Below the pieces are notes generated by a model, which saw only the letters and a program-made list of their open reading frames with translations, was not told where the DNA came from and made no database searches. DNA of 64,000 nucleotides from Symsagittifera roscoffensis (lineage: Eukaryota; Xenacoelomorpha; Acoela; Convolutidae), in assembly GCF_963678635.1 (NCBI RefSeq), contig NC_087063.1:19203814-19267813 (forward strand). The letters are read 5' to 3'. Position 1 is the stretch's first letter, and every line of letters begins with the position of its first letter. Shown here one piece after another: positions 1 to 12,244 of the stretch. A program made the position numbers and the translations under genes.

Positions 1-1439
1 GTTAAGATCCGCTACCCCCAGCGTTCAATAAATTAAATTTGCTGTGCTGCATGTAAAAATGCTAGATTCTGATTGGCTCAAAGTTCGAACTCAGAAACAA
101 GTTAACATCCTCCCTCCTAAACGGCTTTGGGGGGAGGAGGATGTTAACTTGGTCCAAAGTTTGTCTAATCTTGAACTAGTATGCCTTTTAAGCTGACTGC
201 CCGCTCACTGGCTCTCACTGTAAAGTTTACTTGTTGACCGAGCGAACGCGCGGCTTGAATTTGTTTTTAAGGATTTGCATGCATTATGATAAGATAAACG
301 ATACGTGCTCTATTTTCTTTGCTCTTTTCTCTGTTATAGGTCGAGATTTAGTGCATTAAGCAGATAGATGTACTTATCGAGCGGGAATAGAGTTTAAAAA
401 ATTAGAAACTGAAAGTTTGAGTTTTAGATTTATTACTGCTATCTATTTAAAATTCAGGTCCTAATTCAAAATAATGGTAAAAATTCTAGAAAAACAAACA
501 TTTGGTTGAGTGTTTTTGGGACGAATAATACAATGGATTGTAAGTTGCGATTACTCTCCAATTCCCGAGGCCCGTAATCCTTTTTCAATATGTCCTTTTA
601 TCAATTTGTTCTTGTAGCGGAACCGAACTACCATAACATCACATTAAAAAAGAGAAATGGAACAAGAGATTCTTTGTGAATTATTCTAATAAATTACAAT
701 ACAGCCGCTAGCACAGTAAGCGAACAGCAAAAATGCATTAAAAATTTGCTCTAGCGGTCGATTTTTTACTTGCACTTTAAACCAAAGGCCAAAAAGAACG
801 ATCTGTCCCGTCCTGTATTGTATTCTATTCACCGTATTCGCTTATGCTCTGATCTTATAGGTGACTGTTTATTTGTAGCTTTAAAAACCGATAGCAACTT
901 CAATGGCCAAAAAAAGTGAATGAATTAGATAATTCGGTGCGCGATGGTCGTTATTATAAACGCAGTTCTTGATTATTTAACATTGTTAATATGAAGAGGT
1001 TAGTACTTCACTTATAGAAACAAGCGTTCGTTTTTTGAGCATAAATTTATTTGTACATCGAAGCTTATTCAATTGAGGTGAAACAGGTTCGTTGCTTATT
1101 TCGATGCCCTGATCCTGAACCCAAAATTTAAAAAAAAACCAAAAACCGTTCAAGAATAGTTGGGTCCCTGGTAAAAAAGCTAGTTTGAATAATGGCAAAA
1201 GTATGCTAGTTGGGTCTGAAAAATCTAGATGGGTCTCTGTCTCTGAAGAATTTGCTTGAGCTTAAGATCTGCAGGGAACAAGTATGATAGTTCCCTAACA
1301 TTTTGGTGGGTCCCTGAAGCAATTTTTTTGTGCTTAAAATGTTCGGAACAGGTTTAGAATTTGTTGGCTTTCATACTTGCTTTTTTCAGGTACCCAACTA
1401 TCATACTTGTACCATCTGCAGAAACAAGGGTGATCATTA
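1..1439. other. Intergenic, no gene seen
   Basis: AT-rich sequence with frequent stops in all frames. The longest open frames are about 70 codons and low in complexity. Short phrases around AAGTATGATAGTTCCC and GGGTCCCTGAAG recur here (about 1158-1320) and elsewhere in the window, so part of it is probably old repeat. Confidence 0.6.
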
Positions 1440-2350
1440 AAAATGAGGAGGAACTGTGTTCGGGTGTGTTAGTGTTTTTTTTTTCACGCAAACCACAAAT
1501 AATCATCGGAATGGGCCGAGTGATATATCATATTAAAGCCCTTTCAGTCATAATTCAAACATTAGAAAAAAATCAATAAAAAATTCCCGGTGCTGAGAAA
1601 AACAGGTTTGAACTTTTGGATCAACCGTACAATCTCCTCCCTAAGTGACCTACCCTGGAATTTCCTCCCCAAGCATGCATTCTGAAAAAAAAATAATTCT
1701 GAAAAACCATGCATTTCATGCTAACTCGCAAAATGTATATATATATTTTTTTTTATACAAATAGTATATTGATTGGATACAGAATTAGTTAAATTGACGT
1801 TTTAATGAAGTTTCGATAATTAAATCCGTTGTTGGTGATATAACTATTCTATTCTAAGTGATTGTGGTGAAAATTCGTGATTAGAGGTGGGGGGGGGGGG
1901 GGGGTCGAACGATTAATCCGAAATTTTTGAGATGTAGTCTAATTTCGAGCTTGTAACGCGATCAAATACTGCACGTCAAATGGAAATTGACTTTCTTCCA
2001 GACTTATAGGATAAAAAACTTGATTTTACTGCATCAAAAAACTAGCTTTGGGTGTTTCATTCAGCGCTTATTTGGAAATGAATGTTTTCTTAGAATTTTT
2101 AAAATTATTCTACAAAAATGAAAAACAAAAGTAGTTTTTTTTTCACGTTTTTAATTGGTATTCAATTTTTAAATACAAGTGTAGATCATACTTATACACT
2201 TATTTTCTACGCGATCATATAGTTCTCGAATCACAACACCCACTAAAAACGACACTAATTTGAAGAAAGTTTTAAAAATAATTTCCCTTTTTTCTATGAA
2301 TATGGTAGGAGCATTCTGGGCTACTTGCGCAGCAACAGGCTATCCTTTTT
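1440..2350 (+). repeat. Dispersed repeat R1, copy a (longest)
   Basis: Shares ordered blocks with copies near 3.97, 5.46 and 9.72 kb. First block: a CGCAAA / CCACAAATAATCATCGGA / GATATATCATATTAAAGCC series (about 1485-1550). Then TCTAATTTCGAG and TAACGCGATC (about 1938-1965), CAGCGCTTATTTGG (about 2063), TAGTTCTCGAATCACA (about 2220), and an end block ATTCTGGGCTACTTG...GCAACAGGCTATCC (2313-2346). It has no coding potential and no clear terminal inverted repeat, so the class is unknown. A 16-base G run (1889-1904) lies inside. Confidence 0.6.
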
Positions 2351-3192
2351 TACATTGGTTTTTGACATTTTATCAAAAATCGCGTGGCCCATTTTTCATA
2401 CTTGATATTTTCAGTGTGCTTCGTTAATAAGACGACATGCCATGAAGACGACATGCCATTAAGTCAAATAAGTGTTTCTACATGTAGAATGAGCAATTCG
2501 AAATTAAGCCGTTTAATTTCATCGGAAATACGGTGTGGAGAATTGCGTATAGCGTCGTCGTAAAGTCCCATCAAAAGCGGTTGTCTTAAGAGCTGTCGTC
2601 TTATTGACCGGTCACCTATTTTAAGGGACCAAACTATCATGCTTGGATCTACTTAAGAATCACGTAGTATCTGCTAAACAAATGCCACCCCTATAAATAA
2701 AAGCCGTAGAGCGTTCTGTTCAAAATTCGAATTTTGCTACATCCTGATTGGTCGAAAATTTGACTTATGTAATCTACCTAGCAATTACCCCACCCTCTTT
2801 CTTGAAGGGGTTAATTGTTAAGTATATCCTCATACTTGTACCTGAATGACGAGTCCGCAACTTTTCTCACAACCTCAATAATAGTTTAAAATTTTGCATC
2901 AAATTAAAACTCTCCCGTTTTCAAAAAATGGAGGGGTATTGTTAATTAGATTAAAATTGACGAATTTTCGGACAATCAGAAAACAGTAAAACTAGAATTC
3001 CCAATAGAAAGTTGTAGTGCCAATTTACTGTATTTATTTATAGGGCTGGATATTTTTACTGTAATTTACTGTATTTTTTCTAATGTCACTTTATATTAAT
3101 AGGGGGATTTTTTTAAACTAGATACCATAGGGGGAGTTGTTAAATATATCAAATGTTTTTTTAACCCTTTTTGCCGAGCATTTTAAAGACCT

Positions 3193-3390
3193 TAGAAAAT
3201 TTCTTCAAGGGTCTTTTGTTATACGGCCCAATTTTAGAACTCTTAATTAACCTTCTGTTTTTATTGAAAACGCTGAAGTTTCTTTTCGCTGCTATTAATT
3301 TTAATCAACCAGATTTGAGTATCAAAATAGCAAAAAAATTAGTTTTTGGGCCGTATAACAGAAAAAAGATCCCCATGTAAAATTTACGCA
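3193..3390. repeat. Imperfect palindrome of about 200 bp
   Basis: The left arm (about 3209-3236, containing GTTATACGGCCCAA) is the near reverse complement of the right arm (about 3342-3374, containing TTGGGCCGTATAAC). Weaker complementarity continues outward past both arms. The spacer is about 105 bp. An open frame of 69 codons overlaps it but looks like chance. It may be a small foldback or MITE-type element. Confidence 0.6.
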
Positions 3391-3959
3391 ACTATAATAT
3401 TAGTAGCGAAAGTTTTTTTTTTATGTATGGATCTCATTACTTGTACGTAAGGATCCCATCGCGTATTCTTTTTCCGTAGGAAATTCGTTTTTTTTTTCAG
3501 TTTTGGTTTCTGTTGAGCTCAGCATAAAAAATCGCAATGCGCAAAAAGAATAGCCGTTTGCTAAGCAACTAGCACAGAAAACTGACCACCTTGATAAATT
3601 TGTGCCGTTTATTTGTACGTAGTTTGATGAGAAAAAGCTTATAACGTTAGAAAATCGGTCATAATTGACTACAATGTAATTTTTGCAGGATTTTTGAATT
3701 TAAAAATTTTAATACCAAGAGGCGCCTTAAAAAACATTAGTAACAAAAGTTTTTTGCGCCCTAAATAAAATTGTTGCCTATTATCGAGGCTACTTGGTTC
3801 ACTCGAGTTTTTCACGACTGAAAGGGCTTTGATATGATATATCACTCGACCATTGATAAAATGTGCTTACTATACGATGCTTCCCTTTTGGTGAAATTTC
3901 ATCGCGTCAATGATCAAAGCTTCAGGCAAAATATACTATCTAATTTTAGAAACGAATTC

Positions 3960-4545
3960 TTCCGATTATTTAAAAAACGGGGAGGATTTTTGTATTCGGG
4001 TGTATTTTAGTTTTTTTTTCTTTTTTTATTTTTCACGCAAAATCAGCTACCACAAATAATCATCGGAGAGAGTTGAGTGATATAGCATTTTACAGCCTTT
4101 TTAGTCGTGATATTTTGTTTTAATAGCTTACAATAGTTTGTTTTAATAGCTTAAAAGCTTTCAATTGCTTGATTAAAGCGGTAAAAACTCAGTTTTTAGT
4201 CGCTTAAACTTAACTTTTTTGAGTTGTTCAGCGCTTTTTTGGAAAAAAAAACGTTAAAAATTTGATAAAAATTTTTTAAAAAAAAACTGCAAAAAAAACT
4301 TTTAAAAAAATTCGAGAATTTTTTTGTTTTTCTAGTCATTTTTGAATAGAAATTGTTTTCCAATTTGGTTATTTTACTATGACTGTCGAATCTGATAAAA
4401 CTGTAGTTTTTGTTCAGATCTTTTTATCACACCACGCAGAAAAAACGACAATAATTTAAAAAATAAAACTTTTCTGTTATGTTTTTGCAAGAGTATGGTC
4501 GGGCCATTCTGTGCTACTTGTACGGCAACCGGCTATTCTTGTTGT
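3960..4545 (+). repeat. Dispersed repeat R1, copy b
   Basis: Contains the R1 leader (GAGGATTTTTGTATTCGGGT), the CACGCAAAATCAG / CCACAAATAATCATCGGA block at about 4034-4066, the TCAGCGCTTTTTTGG block at about 4228, and the end block ATTCTGTGCTACTTGTACGGC near 4506. The central part is shorter than in copy a. A reverse-oriented R1 scrap (AAAGGGCTTTGATATGATAT) lies just upstream at about 3820-3850. Confidence 0.55.
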
Positions 4546-5454
4546 TACTTCGTTTTTTTCACGTTTTCTTTTTCTGATTGGCTATTTCCCTTTAAGTCAT
4601 CTGATTTGCTAATTGATACATAGCAGTGGAAAATGTTTCACGCACACCTCACCTCTCATGTCAAATAAATGCACACAAGAGCAAGCAAACAGTCGCTACT
4701 TGCCAATGCCGCTTTACTTGCCGATTTCACGTAGTATGCAGTCTTTTTTTTGTAGACAATTTAAAACTTTTCGATTTGTTGAAGTTTAAAGAAAGTTCAA
4801 GTATAATGATATCTTTTACCCCATAGAAGAATGGCCCAATGTAGAACGGAGGAAGTAAGGCTGGGGTCTAATAAAAAATGTTTTGACATGTTAATGCGCG
4901 CTCAAAACCTTGTTTTCTATGTAACAATCCAAGGTGTCCAGCTCTCAAAGAGAAGTGTGCTTTTGTTCTCTAGACTAGTTTTGATAATTTTATTACGCAT
5001 CAAAGCAATTGAATCTTTGATTCCAAAATTTAAAAATGCGTTTAAGTTCTAGTTTTATATGGACAGAGCATACGCAGAGTTTTTTCCGCGCTCAGAATTA
5101 CAAAAAAAATTGAGGCTTACTTCAGAGCTAGATGGATATCGCTTCATTTTGATGTTAAAACCAGGTCCAACTATGAAATTTTCATGAGTGAGGCAGTATT
5201 TTATGACGATTTTAAGCATAATTTTTAATTCTGTTTTCTTGAAAGTTTGATAATCAAAAGGTTCCGTGATTGACTGTGTTCTGAGCATTTTGTTTAATCA
5301 AACGCTGATATTACAGTCAAAGAAGCAAATGCAGATCTAAAAGTCAAAGAAGCAAATGTTTCATCTGCCTTTGAAAATTTGGTGAATCGGTATTTGCTAG
5401 AGTTTTACTTCAATTTTTCTGTGCACAACAATTAAGCATTGGAAAATTGTGTCT

Positions 5455-6055
5455 AATATTTGAAGAGGAACTTTGTATTCATGTGTTTGAGTTTTTTTTG
5501 TTTTGTTTTCCACGCAAAATCAGGAACCACAAATAATCATCGGAATGGGTCGAATGATATATCATAATAAAGCCTTTTCAGTCGTGATTCGAGCGACTTT
5601 CAAAATTTTTTAAAAATTGTCGCAGTTTCAAATTTTTGAGCTTTAGTCTAATTTCGAGAGTAACGCGATCGAGTAACGTTTGTTATATGAAAATTTACTT
5701 TTTTATAGACTGTGGGCTCACCAAACTTAATTTTAATAAAGAGAATACTTATTTTGGATGATTCGGTCTGCGCTTATTTGGCAATAAAGGTTTTCTAAAA
5801 AAAAATTAAATGACAAAAAATGAGAATTTTTTTAATTTTAATTTTTTTCCATTTGTTGTTTGGTGTTCAATTTTCGAAGAAAAATGTTATGGACTTACCT
5901 AATTCACTAACTTTGTACGCATTTGTATAGTTCTCAAACCACACCACGACACTAATGTGAAGAAAAGAAACGAAAAAAAAACTTTCTTTTATGATTATTG
6001 TCGGAACATTCTGTCCTACTTGTACAGCAACGGCTATCCTTGTTCTAATTATAAT
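5455..6055 (+). repeat. Dispersed repeat R1, copy c
   Basis: Carries the ordered R1 blocks: GAGGAACTTTGTATTC (about 5465), CACGCAAAATCAGGAACCAC (about 5511), ATAATCATCGGAATGGGTCG, TTTAGTCTAATTTCGAG (5642), TGCGCTTATTTGGCA (5770), TAGTTCTCAAACCACACCAC (5928), and the end block ATTCTGTCCTACTTGTACAG (about 6008). Over these blocks it is the closest match to copy a. Confidence 0.6.
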
Positions 6056-6735
6056 TTCAGACTGTATTTTTGTAGCTTTGTTTTCCTCTCACCTTCCCAT
6101 AACAAATTTTGAGAGTTGATTTTACGTCAAACAGTTTTTGATTACAATTTATTTTGGCTTAACTTCATCCTTTTGTGATAAGCCGACTAAACGGTTGATA
6201 TGCGAAGCGTTATAGAGCAAAGAGGACTATAAATATTTCTTATTTCAATTTGCGCCACTTAAAAATTGCTTTCACTGTTTCACATCGTGATTGTCAGTTA
6301 GTTTCTGTTCTATTTATGCTTCTTTTCTCTTGAATCTAAAATCGGTCATTTCAATTTCACCTCTATTCAAATTCCCTTTTTCTTTTTTTGGCTCTATCAT
6401 GTTAATCGTTCTAGCGTCGTAAATATTTGGTAACGACGCTAAATTAAAGCCATCGTTTGTTATTTTTGCCTTTTGCCTGAAGCAGGAACTGAATTTCCTC
6501 TGATAAAACGGTAGCTTGTTTTTATCAGATTGTTTTATGTTCTACTTTCGAATACAAAAGGTTGGGGATGTAGGGAGTTTTATTCAAGCACACCAATTTC
6601 ATTCCTCGAGCCCTTGAGCTCTGCTCAACGCCTTAAATTGCAAACTTAAAAAGACCCCCCTTCCTCAGGGTTTCGACCCCCTCACCAACCAAAGGGTCCC
6701 TACAATTTTCTAAAGGCATTAATACATAATAAATT
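6056..6735. other. Intergenic, no gene seen
   Basis: AT-rich sequence without a coding frame worth naming. The right end (6640-6720) holds short pyrimidine-rich phrases, including TTCGACCCCC and AAAGGGTCC, which also occur beside the R2 repeat in intron 1 of the receptor gene. Confidence 0.5.
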
Positions 6736-6739
6736 TAAA

Positions 6740-6945
6740 AGGGAGCGCGCCAAATCAACACAATTTTTTGGTCAAAATTTTCCAAAAAGCCAAAAATGCT
6801 TTTTGACCTTTTTTTTCAAAAACTTATCTACGGCGCAAAATTTTTGTCAAAATAGGGTCAAAAATTTACACAGAGGCAGCGCTGAGCTTTGCATCTCTTG
6901 CGATTCAAAATTGAATGAATGCGTTTAAAATCACTGAAAAGAAAA
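6740..6945 (+). repeat. Dispersed repeat R2, copy a
   Basis: Shares an ordered series with copies at 16.9 kb and 23.5 kb: a C/T-rich phrase ending in TTTTTGACC or TTTTGGCCTG, then TTTTTTCAAAAA, then an interrupted CGGCGCAAAATTTTTGTCAAAA-type phrase ending in ATAGGGTC, then a GAGAGCT/GAGCTTTG end. The copy is diverged. It is non-coding and of unknown class. Confidence 0.5.
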
Positions 6946-9714
6946 ATTAAAAAAAAATTTGGAATATCGATTTGTCAATAAAAATTATTAAAATTACAAA
7001 AACAGTCCAATTTATCCGTAAAAAATTTACGTAAAAAATTTACCTGTACAGTGAGCTTTCGGAATGCAGGAAAGAAGCGGAATTTTTGCGGAACTAAGCC
7101 GACAAAATAAGTAGACAGACAGTTATCAAACTAGCCGAAAAGGTATCGGCTGGAATGGAATTCCTGAGACTTGGTCGTCTCAAGCAATGGTGTTACAGCA
7201 ACTTGGAAGAAAGCTGAATCTTCAAAAAAAAGTCGGACTTCGGGACTAAGATGCAAACAATAAACAGACGGACGATATTCCGAAAAAGCAAAGTTTGCAA
7301 AAAAAAAACAAGTCGAGCCGAATCTTTTGCTGTTGTTGTTGTTGTCTAGGTGCCCGTAGTTTGGCCCTCCTTTTGTCCGTCGTTTGTGGCTTCTTCCGTC
7401 TCGAGTTGTAAGAAAGTCGAAAATAACAAAGTCTCTCTTTTTTTCATCAAACGACGCAATAAGAGGTCACTAAGTGGATATAAAATAAGCTGCAACCTAT
7501 AAAGCCGAAAAAAGACAAAAAAAATTGAAAAAAAAAATGAAATTTTAACAAACTGAGTTTGTAAAATTACAATCAACATAAAAAGCAAATTTCGAGCATT
7601 TTTGGCGCCTCTGAAATTTTTTATACATTTTTTTAGCAAATCGAAACAACCCTAATAATAAGCCTTCCTAAACCATTGAAAACTTGCCTCTGCCCCCCAG
7701 GTAAAGTTCAGAGAAAGTACGGCGAAAACGCATGTTTGGTTAACTTTCTGGACAGTTTGTTGGATCGCGCGTCTCAGTGGTTTTTTGGTTTACAATGGGC
7801 GTGGTAATATAGTATCTTTGGATGGCGAGAAGGGTTTCCCCATTTTCCAAACCTTCCCCTGAAATAGAGTACAGTAGTAGCTCAGGGGCATAAATCTTCA
7901 GGCTAAAAGCCCAAGTTTAGCGTTGAATACTAAGCTGCATTTAGTGTTCTCGAAGGGGTTTCCAAACATGGCGCTTTTAGTGAAGATTTCTGCCATTTGT
8001 TTAAAAAGCCTTTGGATCCACAAGATTTGTTTAAAAATCCCTTGGATTCAGTACAGATCCAGCCTTTGCATCCAAAACATAAGAACCAGACCTGTCAATT
8101 CAAGGTTAAAAAAACATGTTCAATTAAATTCCCTCCTGCCCACAAGAGAAATAAAAGCCCGAAAGAGCAAATAAAAACCCTAATTTAACTAAATCAAGAA
8201 GAATGAAAAGAAAAATCAGACAAACAATTGAGAGCTTTGCTAATCGAAGCACCATTCAATTTTAGTTCACCTGTTCTATTGAAACAGGTCGCAGCACAGC
8301 AACCACTGCTGAACTTCTATTCAAAATTTACTTTCCCAACAGTTAAAATTTTGTTCCCTCCTCCGAATCAATTTTGCAAGGTCTGCAGCAAATTTTACAG
8401 CCCAAATTATCATGAAGTTGTGATACTCTCATCTAAGCCAAGCTCCATTTGGATTTCAAATTGAACTGTTTCTGATTTGAATTTTTAAAATATTTTTATT
8501 ATTTTTTTAAAAAGTCAAAATCAAAAAGCAATCCTGTCATGGAGCGTCAAGGAGTTTATTTTAGATTAGGAAAATTGCAATAAAATCAGGATTTTCGAAA
8601 ATATTGTCGACTTTTTCTAGGTCGATCAAATTGATTTTCGGAGCTCGAGCTCTCCGAAATCACAAAAAAGGCGAGATTTTGAAAGTTTTTAGCGCTTATT
8701 GGAATTTTTTGACGAAAAATCGTGCTCTTTTGGATCGCGCTCCCTCTCAAAATTAGCATAAATTGGCGCCGAAATTGTTTATAAATTTTTTAAAGTCTGT
8801 TTGCCAAAAATGGAGGTCACAAGCAAAGTAGTGCCAATGGCGATGGGTTCCAATCCCTGAAAGAGGCGTCCACCCCCTCCCCCCCCCCCCCCCCCCCCCC
8901 TACATCCGCTACAGTATTCACTCTCGATTTTCTCACTTTTTATTATGATTTTTATTAAGCAAGTAAGCGCTTATTTCTAGCCTAACTTGGACGAATTAGT
9001 TCTCACAAATGGTAAATAAGAGGTTTGAATCCCATTTTTTAATTACAATTTTTTACCTAGTTTTGTATTTTTTTTTGCTTTTGCTGGCTAAGTTTAATTT
9101 TTTTTTCATATTATTATGAGTATTTTGTTACTTTTATTATCACTTTTTTTAAAATGTAATAATTTTTTATTATTGTTATCATTATCATTACTATTGTTCC
9201 GATTTCGGAATATTTATGCTTGGGCAGGGTTTTTCATATAGTCAATTTTTGACGAGAGTTTTATAAACTATCTGAAAGATATTGCTATTCGGAGTTCAAA
9301 TGTTAGAAAAACATATTTCACCTGAGATCATTTTTCCCGTAAATTTATGGTGGTTTAGAAATTGCTGAATTTGGCCAATTTGGGATATTTAACACGCGAT
9401 ATATTGCGTTCTTGTAACATGGGTTCTTTGAATTGAGGCAAGCCTTTTTGTCTCATTATTCAGACAGACGCTAAAAAACACTACTTTGTAGTTCACATTA
9501 GCGTCTGGTAGAACAAATTGAAGACAAAAAGTTATTAACTTTTTTCATTATATTCGAGGATTTCGTCAATTTTTCAACCAAAAAGCTTTTTAACTGTCCT
9601 TAAAGTGCAGTCGTATCATGCAGGGCTTCGCTCTGATATACGAGTAGTCTTGTTATAATTGATACATGTGTTTTATGGTTATCATGGCTATTGTTCCGAC
9701 TACGTAGATTGAAG
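6946..9714. other. Intergenic, no gene supported
   Basis: Several frames of 60-97 codons are present (for example about 7346-7639 on the - strand and 7923-8464 on the + strand) but none shows a recognisable domain, and they are not linked by convincing splice sites. A C-run of about 28 bases sits at 8872-8900 beside TACATCCGCTAC. A weak tRNA-like B-box phrase (GGTTTGAATCCC) occurs near 9023. Confidence 0.5.
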
Positions 9715-10070
9715 GAGCTTACAATCCAATTGTTTTTCTACGCAAAATCAGGTACAGTAATCAATTCCAGATGACGTAGGTTGATACATCATATTGAAGG
9801 CCTATCATATGACATTTTGAGCTGTATACAAAATTCGGAACGTTTTAACAGTGTCGAATCCGTCCCCGTCCCCCCCCCCCTAAATCCGCTACTAAATGAA
9901 ACTGTAATCAAATCCTTCCTTTCCACAAAAAATAAACAGAAATTGGTCAGATTTCTGAAAAAAAAAACTAAAATCATTTTTTTCTTCATCTTTTAAGGAT
10001 TTTTTCTGCAAAGTTAAGCGTGGTGGGAATTTTCTGTGGTATTTGAACAGCAACCTACCATTTTTATTTT
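9715..10070 (+). repeat. Dispersed repeat R1, copy d (diverged, partial)
   Basis: Retains CTACGCAAAATCAGGTAC (about 9740), a ...CATCATATTGAAGGCC phrase (9786-9804) and a weak end block TTTCTGTGGTATTTGAACAGC (about 10031), with the middle mostly replaced. A C-run (about 9870-9880) followed by TAAATCCGCTAC lies inside and matches the phrase after the 8.9 kb C-run, so a second repeat is probably nested here. Confidence 0.45.
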
Positions 10071-12244
10071 TGTTTTTCCTACTACTTATGGATAGAGAAC
10101 GAAGTTTGGCCTATGGCTAAAATGATGCAACAATTCTTTACACTGCTGAGAAAACTCAGACTGATTATTTTGTTTGAAAAGTTTTTGAATTTTTTTTGCT
10201 ATGATTGCTGTACTGTAGTGTTATTGGAACTTTTCGTCCTTCATAGAACTGACCATTTTTGTTTATTTTTGATGATTATTTGTTGATATTATGAAATAAA
10301 AACAGAGAAATCATGAAAAAAAAACTGTTAAAGCATGTATTTTCTCCGAAATATCTCTCTCTCTCTCTCTCTCTCTCTCTTTGTTTCAAGTGGCCTCTAG
10401 AATTTATGACTAAGCTTAGAAAGGCCTTTGAGGTTTCAGACGAGCCTCAATTTTGACGGCGGTTATCATGTTTGCGCACTGCTGCCGCACCCTGTTGGCA
10501 TTGAGGTAATGGAATTGTGAACTAGTCTGACTAGTGGTTATTCACTGCCAGAGTTTTCTCTAGTTGTTTCTTTCCTCCTCCAATTTCCAAGAAAGCAAAA
10601 CAAAATATAGCCCGGATTGAAATCCAGTTTAGGCGATTTATACCTTTTCCGGTTATTTCTACTGTTTCTTTTCCGCTGTTCCATATGATTGAATTATTAT
10701 GATAGCTGACTTTTTTTAGACAAAACTGATGGGACCTCAAAATGATTTTGTTTTTCTAAAGTTTTAAAAAACCTTGTAAAAAAGCTTGCTGTTTTTTTTG
10801 GTTGTTTGGTCACAGAACCAGAACTTTTGCAAGATAACCTTTCGGCAAATGTGGTAAAAGTTCATAAGCTACTGCATGCCCGGAGTGTAGTTTTAGCTGA
10901 AACGTTTCAAATGAGTTTCTACTTTTAGCAAAATAAAAGAGTAAAACGGTGGTCAAATTTGTACCGGCGGCAAAGAAAATACTGGTCAATTCAGATCAAT
11001 TGGAATTACTTTCAAGTTTCAAACATTTGCTCAAAATTTGCTCTCGGCTTGAACCTCAAAGTTCACAAATGGTAATTAGGAGGTGGAAAAAATGTTGGTA
11101 ATATTACCATCAGTTCATCATGCTGCTTTAAGCAGAGAGATGAAGCAGCAGAAACAAAAAAAATGAAATGTTTTAAATCAAAACGCCATTGAACCAAATT
11201 GTTAGGCGCAAATTGGTTCTGTTTTACAAAATAAGGACTTTTCCAAAGTTTTCAAACCAATTTTTGATTAAGATGGGTTCCGTCTGTTTTTTTTTGTAAT
11301 TTTCAATTTAGAGGATGTTGCTCGGGTGGCGAATAGCACGCGTGGGATTTGGTTATGATAAAATTAATTGTTACAGTAAAAGGTAAAGGTAGACTTGCTG
11401 CTAGTATTGGTATTATAAATTGGCAATCTTCAGATATATATTTTCTTCTACTGAGTTCACTTAGTTCGATTTGTCTGCCTGTGGTAATTGTGTTATGTAA
11501 ACTGAAAGAGCGGCTTTTGCGGCTTGTTTTGCGGAGCGATCGTTTCAAACGTAGATTTGACGACACTGTTTGCTGAGACGACAAGAGGCCGCTTTCCTTT
11601 CTTTTGACCGCTAAGGCGAACTTTAAGCCCACCTAGAGCACTACCGCCATTACCACTGCCGTAATAAGCACAACCATTACAGCCCAAATCCTTCCACCGT
11701 TCACCCTCGCCCCAATTACGATAAACTAATACTTTTGTATATCAGCATGAAAGTGCCCACTTCTAGATTATGATTCGCCAGTTCCTTCTTAGAATGCCAA
11801 ACTCTATATTGCTGCTGATGCCGCTCAGCTAAAGGTAGGTGGTGATCAGTTAAAAGCTTTTTAATTTGAACTCATCCCTCATCATCTTAATAAATTTATG
11901 ACTGTTTACTCGGCATTAAATGATTACTGTTTTATTTATTTTAATTTTTAAAACAATTTTCTCTGGCTGTCGTCTATTTTATTTTTACATTGCGCGGATT
12001 TTTTTGTACAATAAATTTGTAGTTGAGGGGTAAAGATGTTTCATTGTTTCGACCACTATCGAACAAGTGAGACGAAACTATAGCGTAACTCGCAGGGGTC
12101 AACTAAGGTAGTAGTATGAAATTAAAGCCTTTTTAGTTGTGATTCGGATTCATAAAAAAAATGAAGAAAAAAAGTATCATAAGTATATTTTGTTCATTTT
12201 TTTGCAACGATATCTATGGTCAAAACGTTTTTGATTAAATGTGA
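10071..12244. other. Upstream flank of the receptor gene
   Basis: No coding exon is supported. It contains a CT microsatellite (10354-10381) and a somewhat more GC-rich stretch (about 11580-11720). A possible 5' untranslated exon ends with AAAG|GTAGGT at 11834/11835. A diverged R1 scrap (AAAGCCTTTTTAGTTGTGATT) lies at 12126-12146. An in-frame stop at 12242-12244 closes the receptor reading frame on its 5' side. Confidence 0.45.
10354..10381. repeat. CT dinucleotide microsatellite
   Basis: Uninterrupted CT repeats, about 14 units, between ATA and TTGTTTC. Confidence 0.9.

Noticed and set aside
7346-8464. Possible small genes (97 codons on - strand; 83, 63 and 78 codons on + strand)
   Set aside because: Short, no domain, no supporting splice sites or conserved composition; typical of chance frames in AT-rich DNA.
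8960-9040. tRNA gene suggested by TAGCCTAACTTGG...GGTTTGAATCCC
   Set aside because: A- and B-box-like words are present, but no acceptor stem or proper anticodon arm can be formed. At most a SINE relic.
11303-11687. Overlapping - strand frames of 109 and 64 codons upstream of the receptor
   Set aside because: Overlap each other and a + strand frame of similar length; no recognisable motif. Not enough to call a gene.
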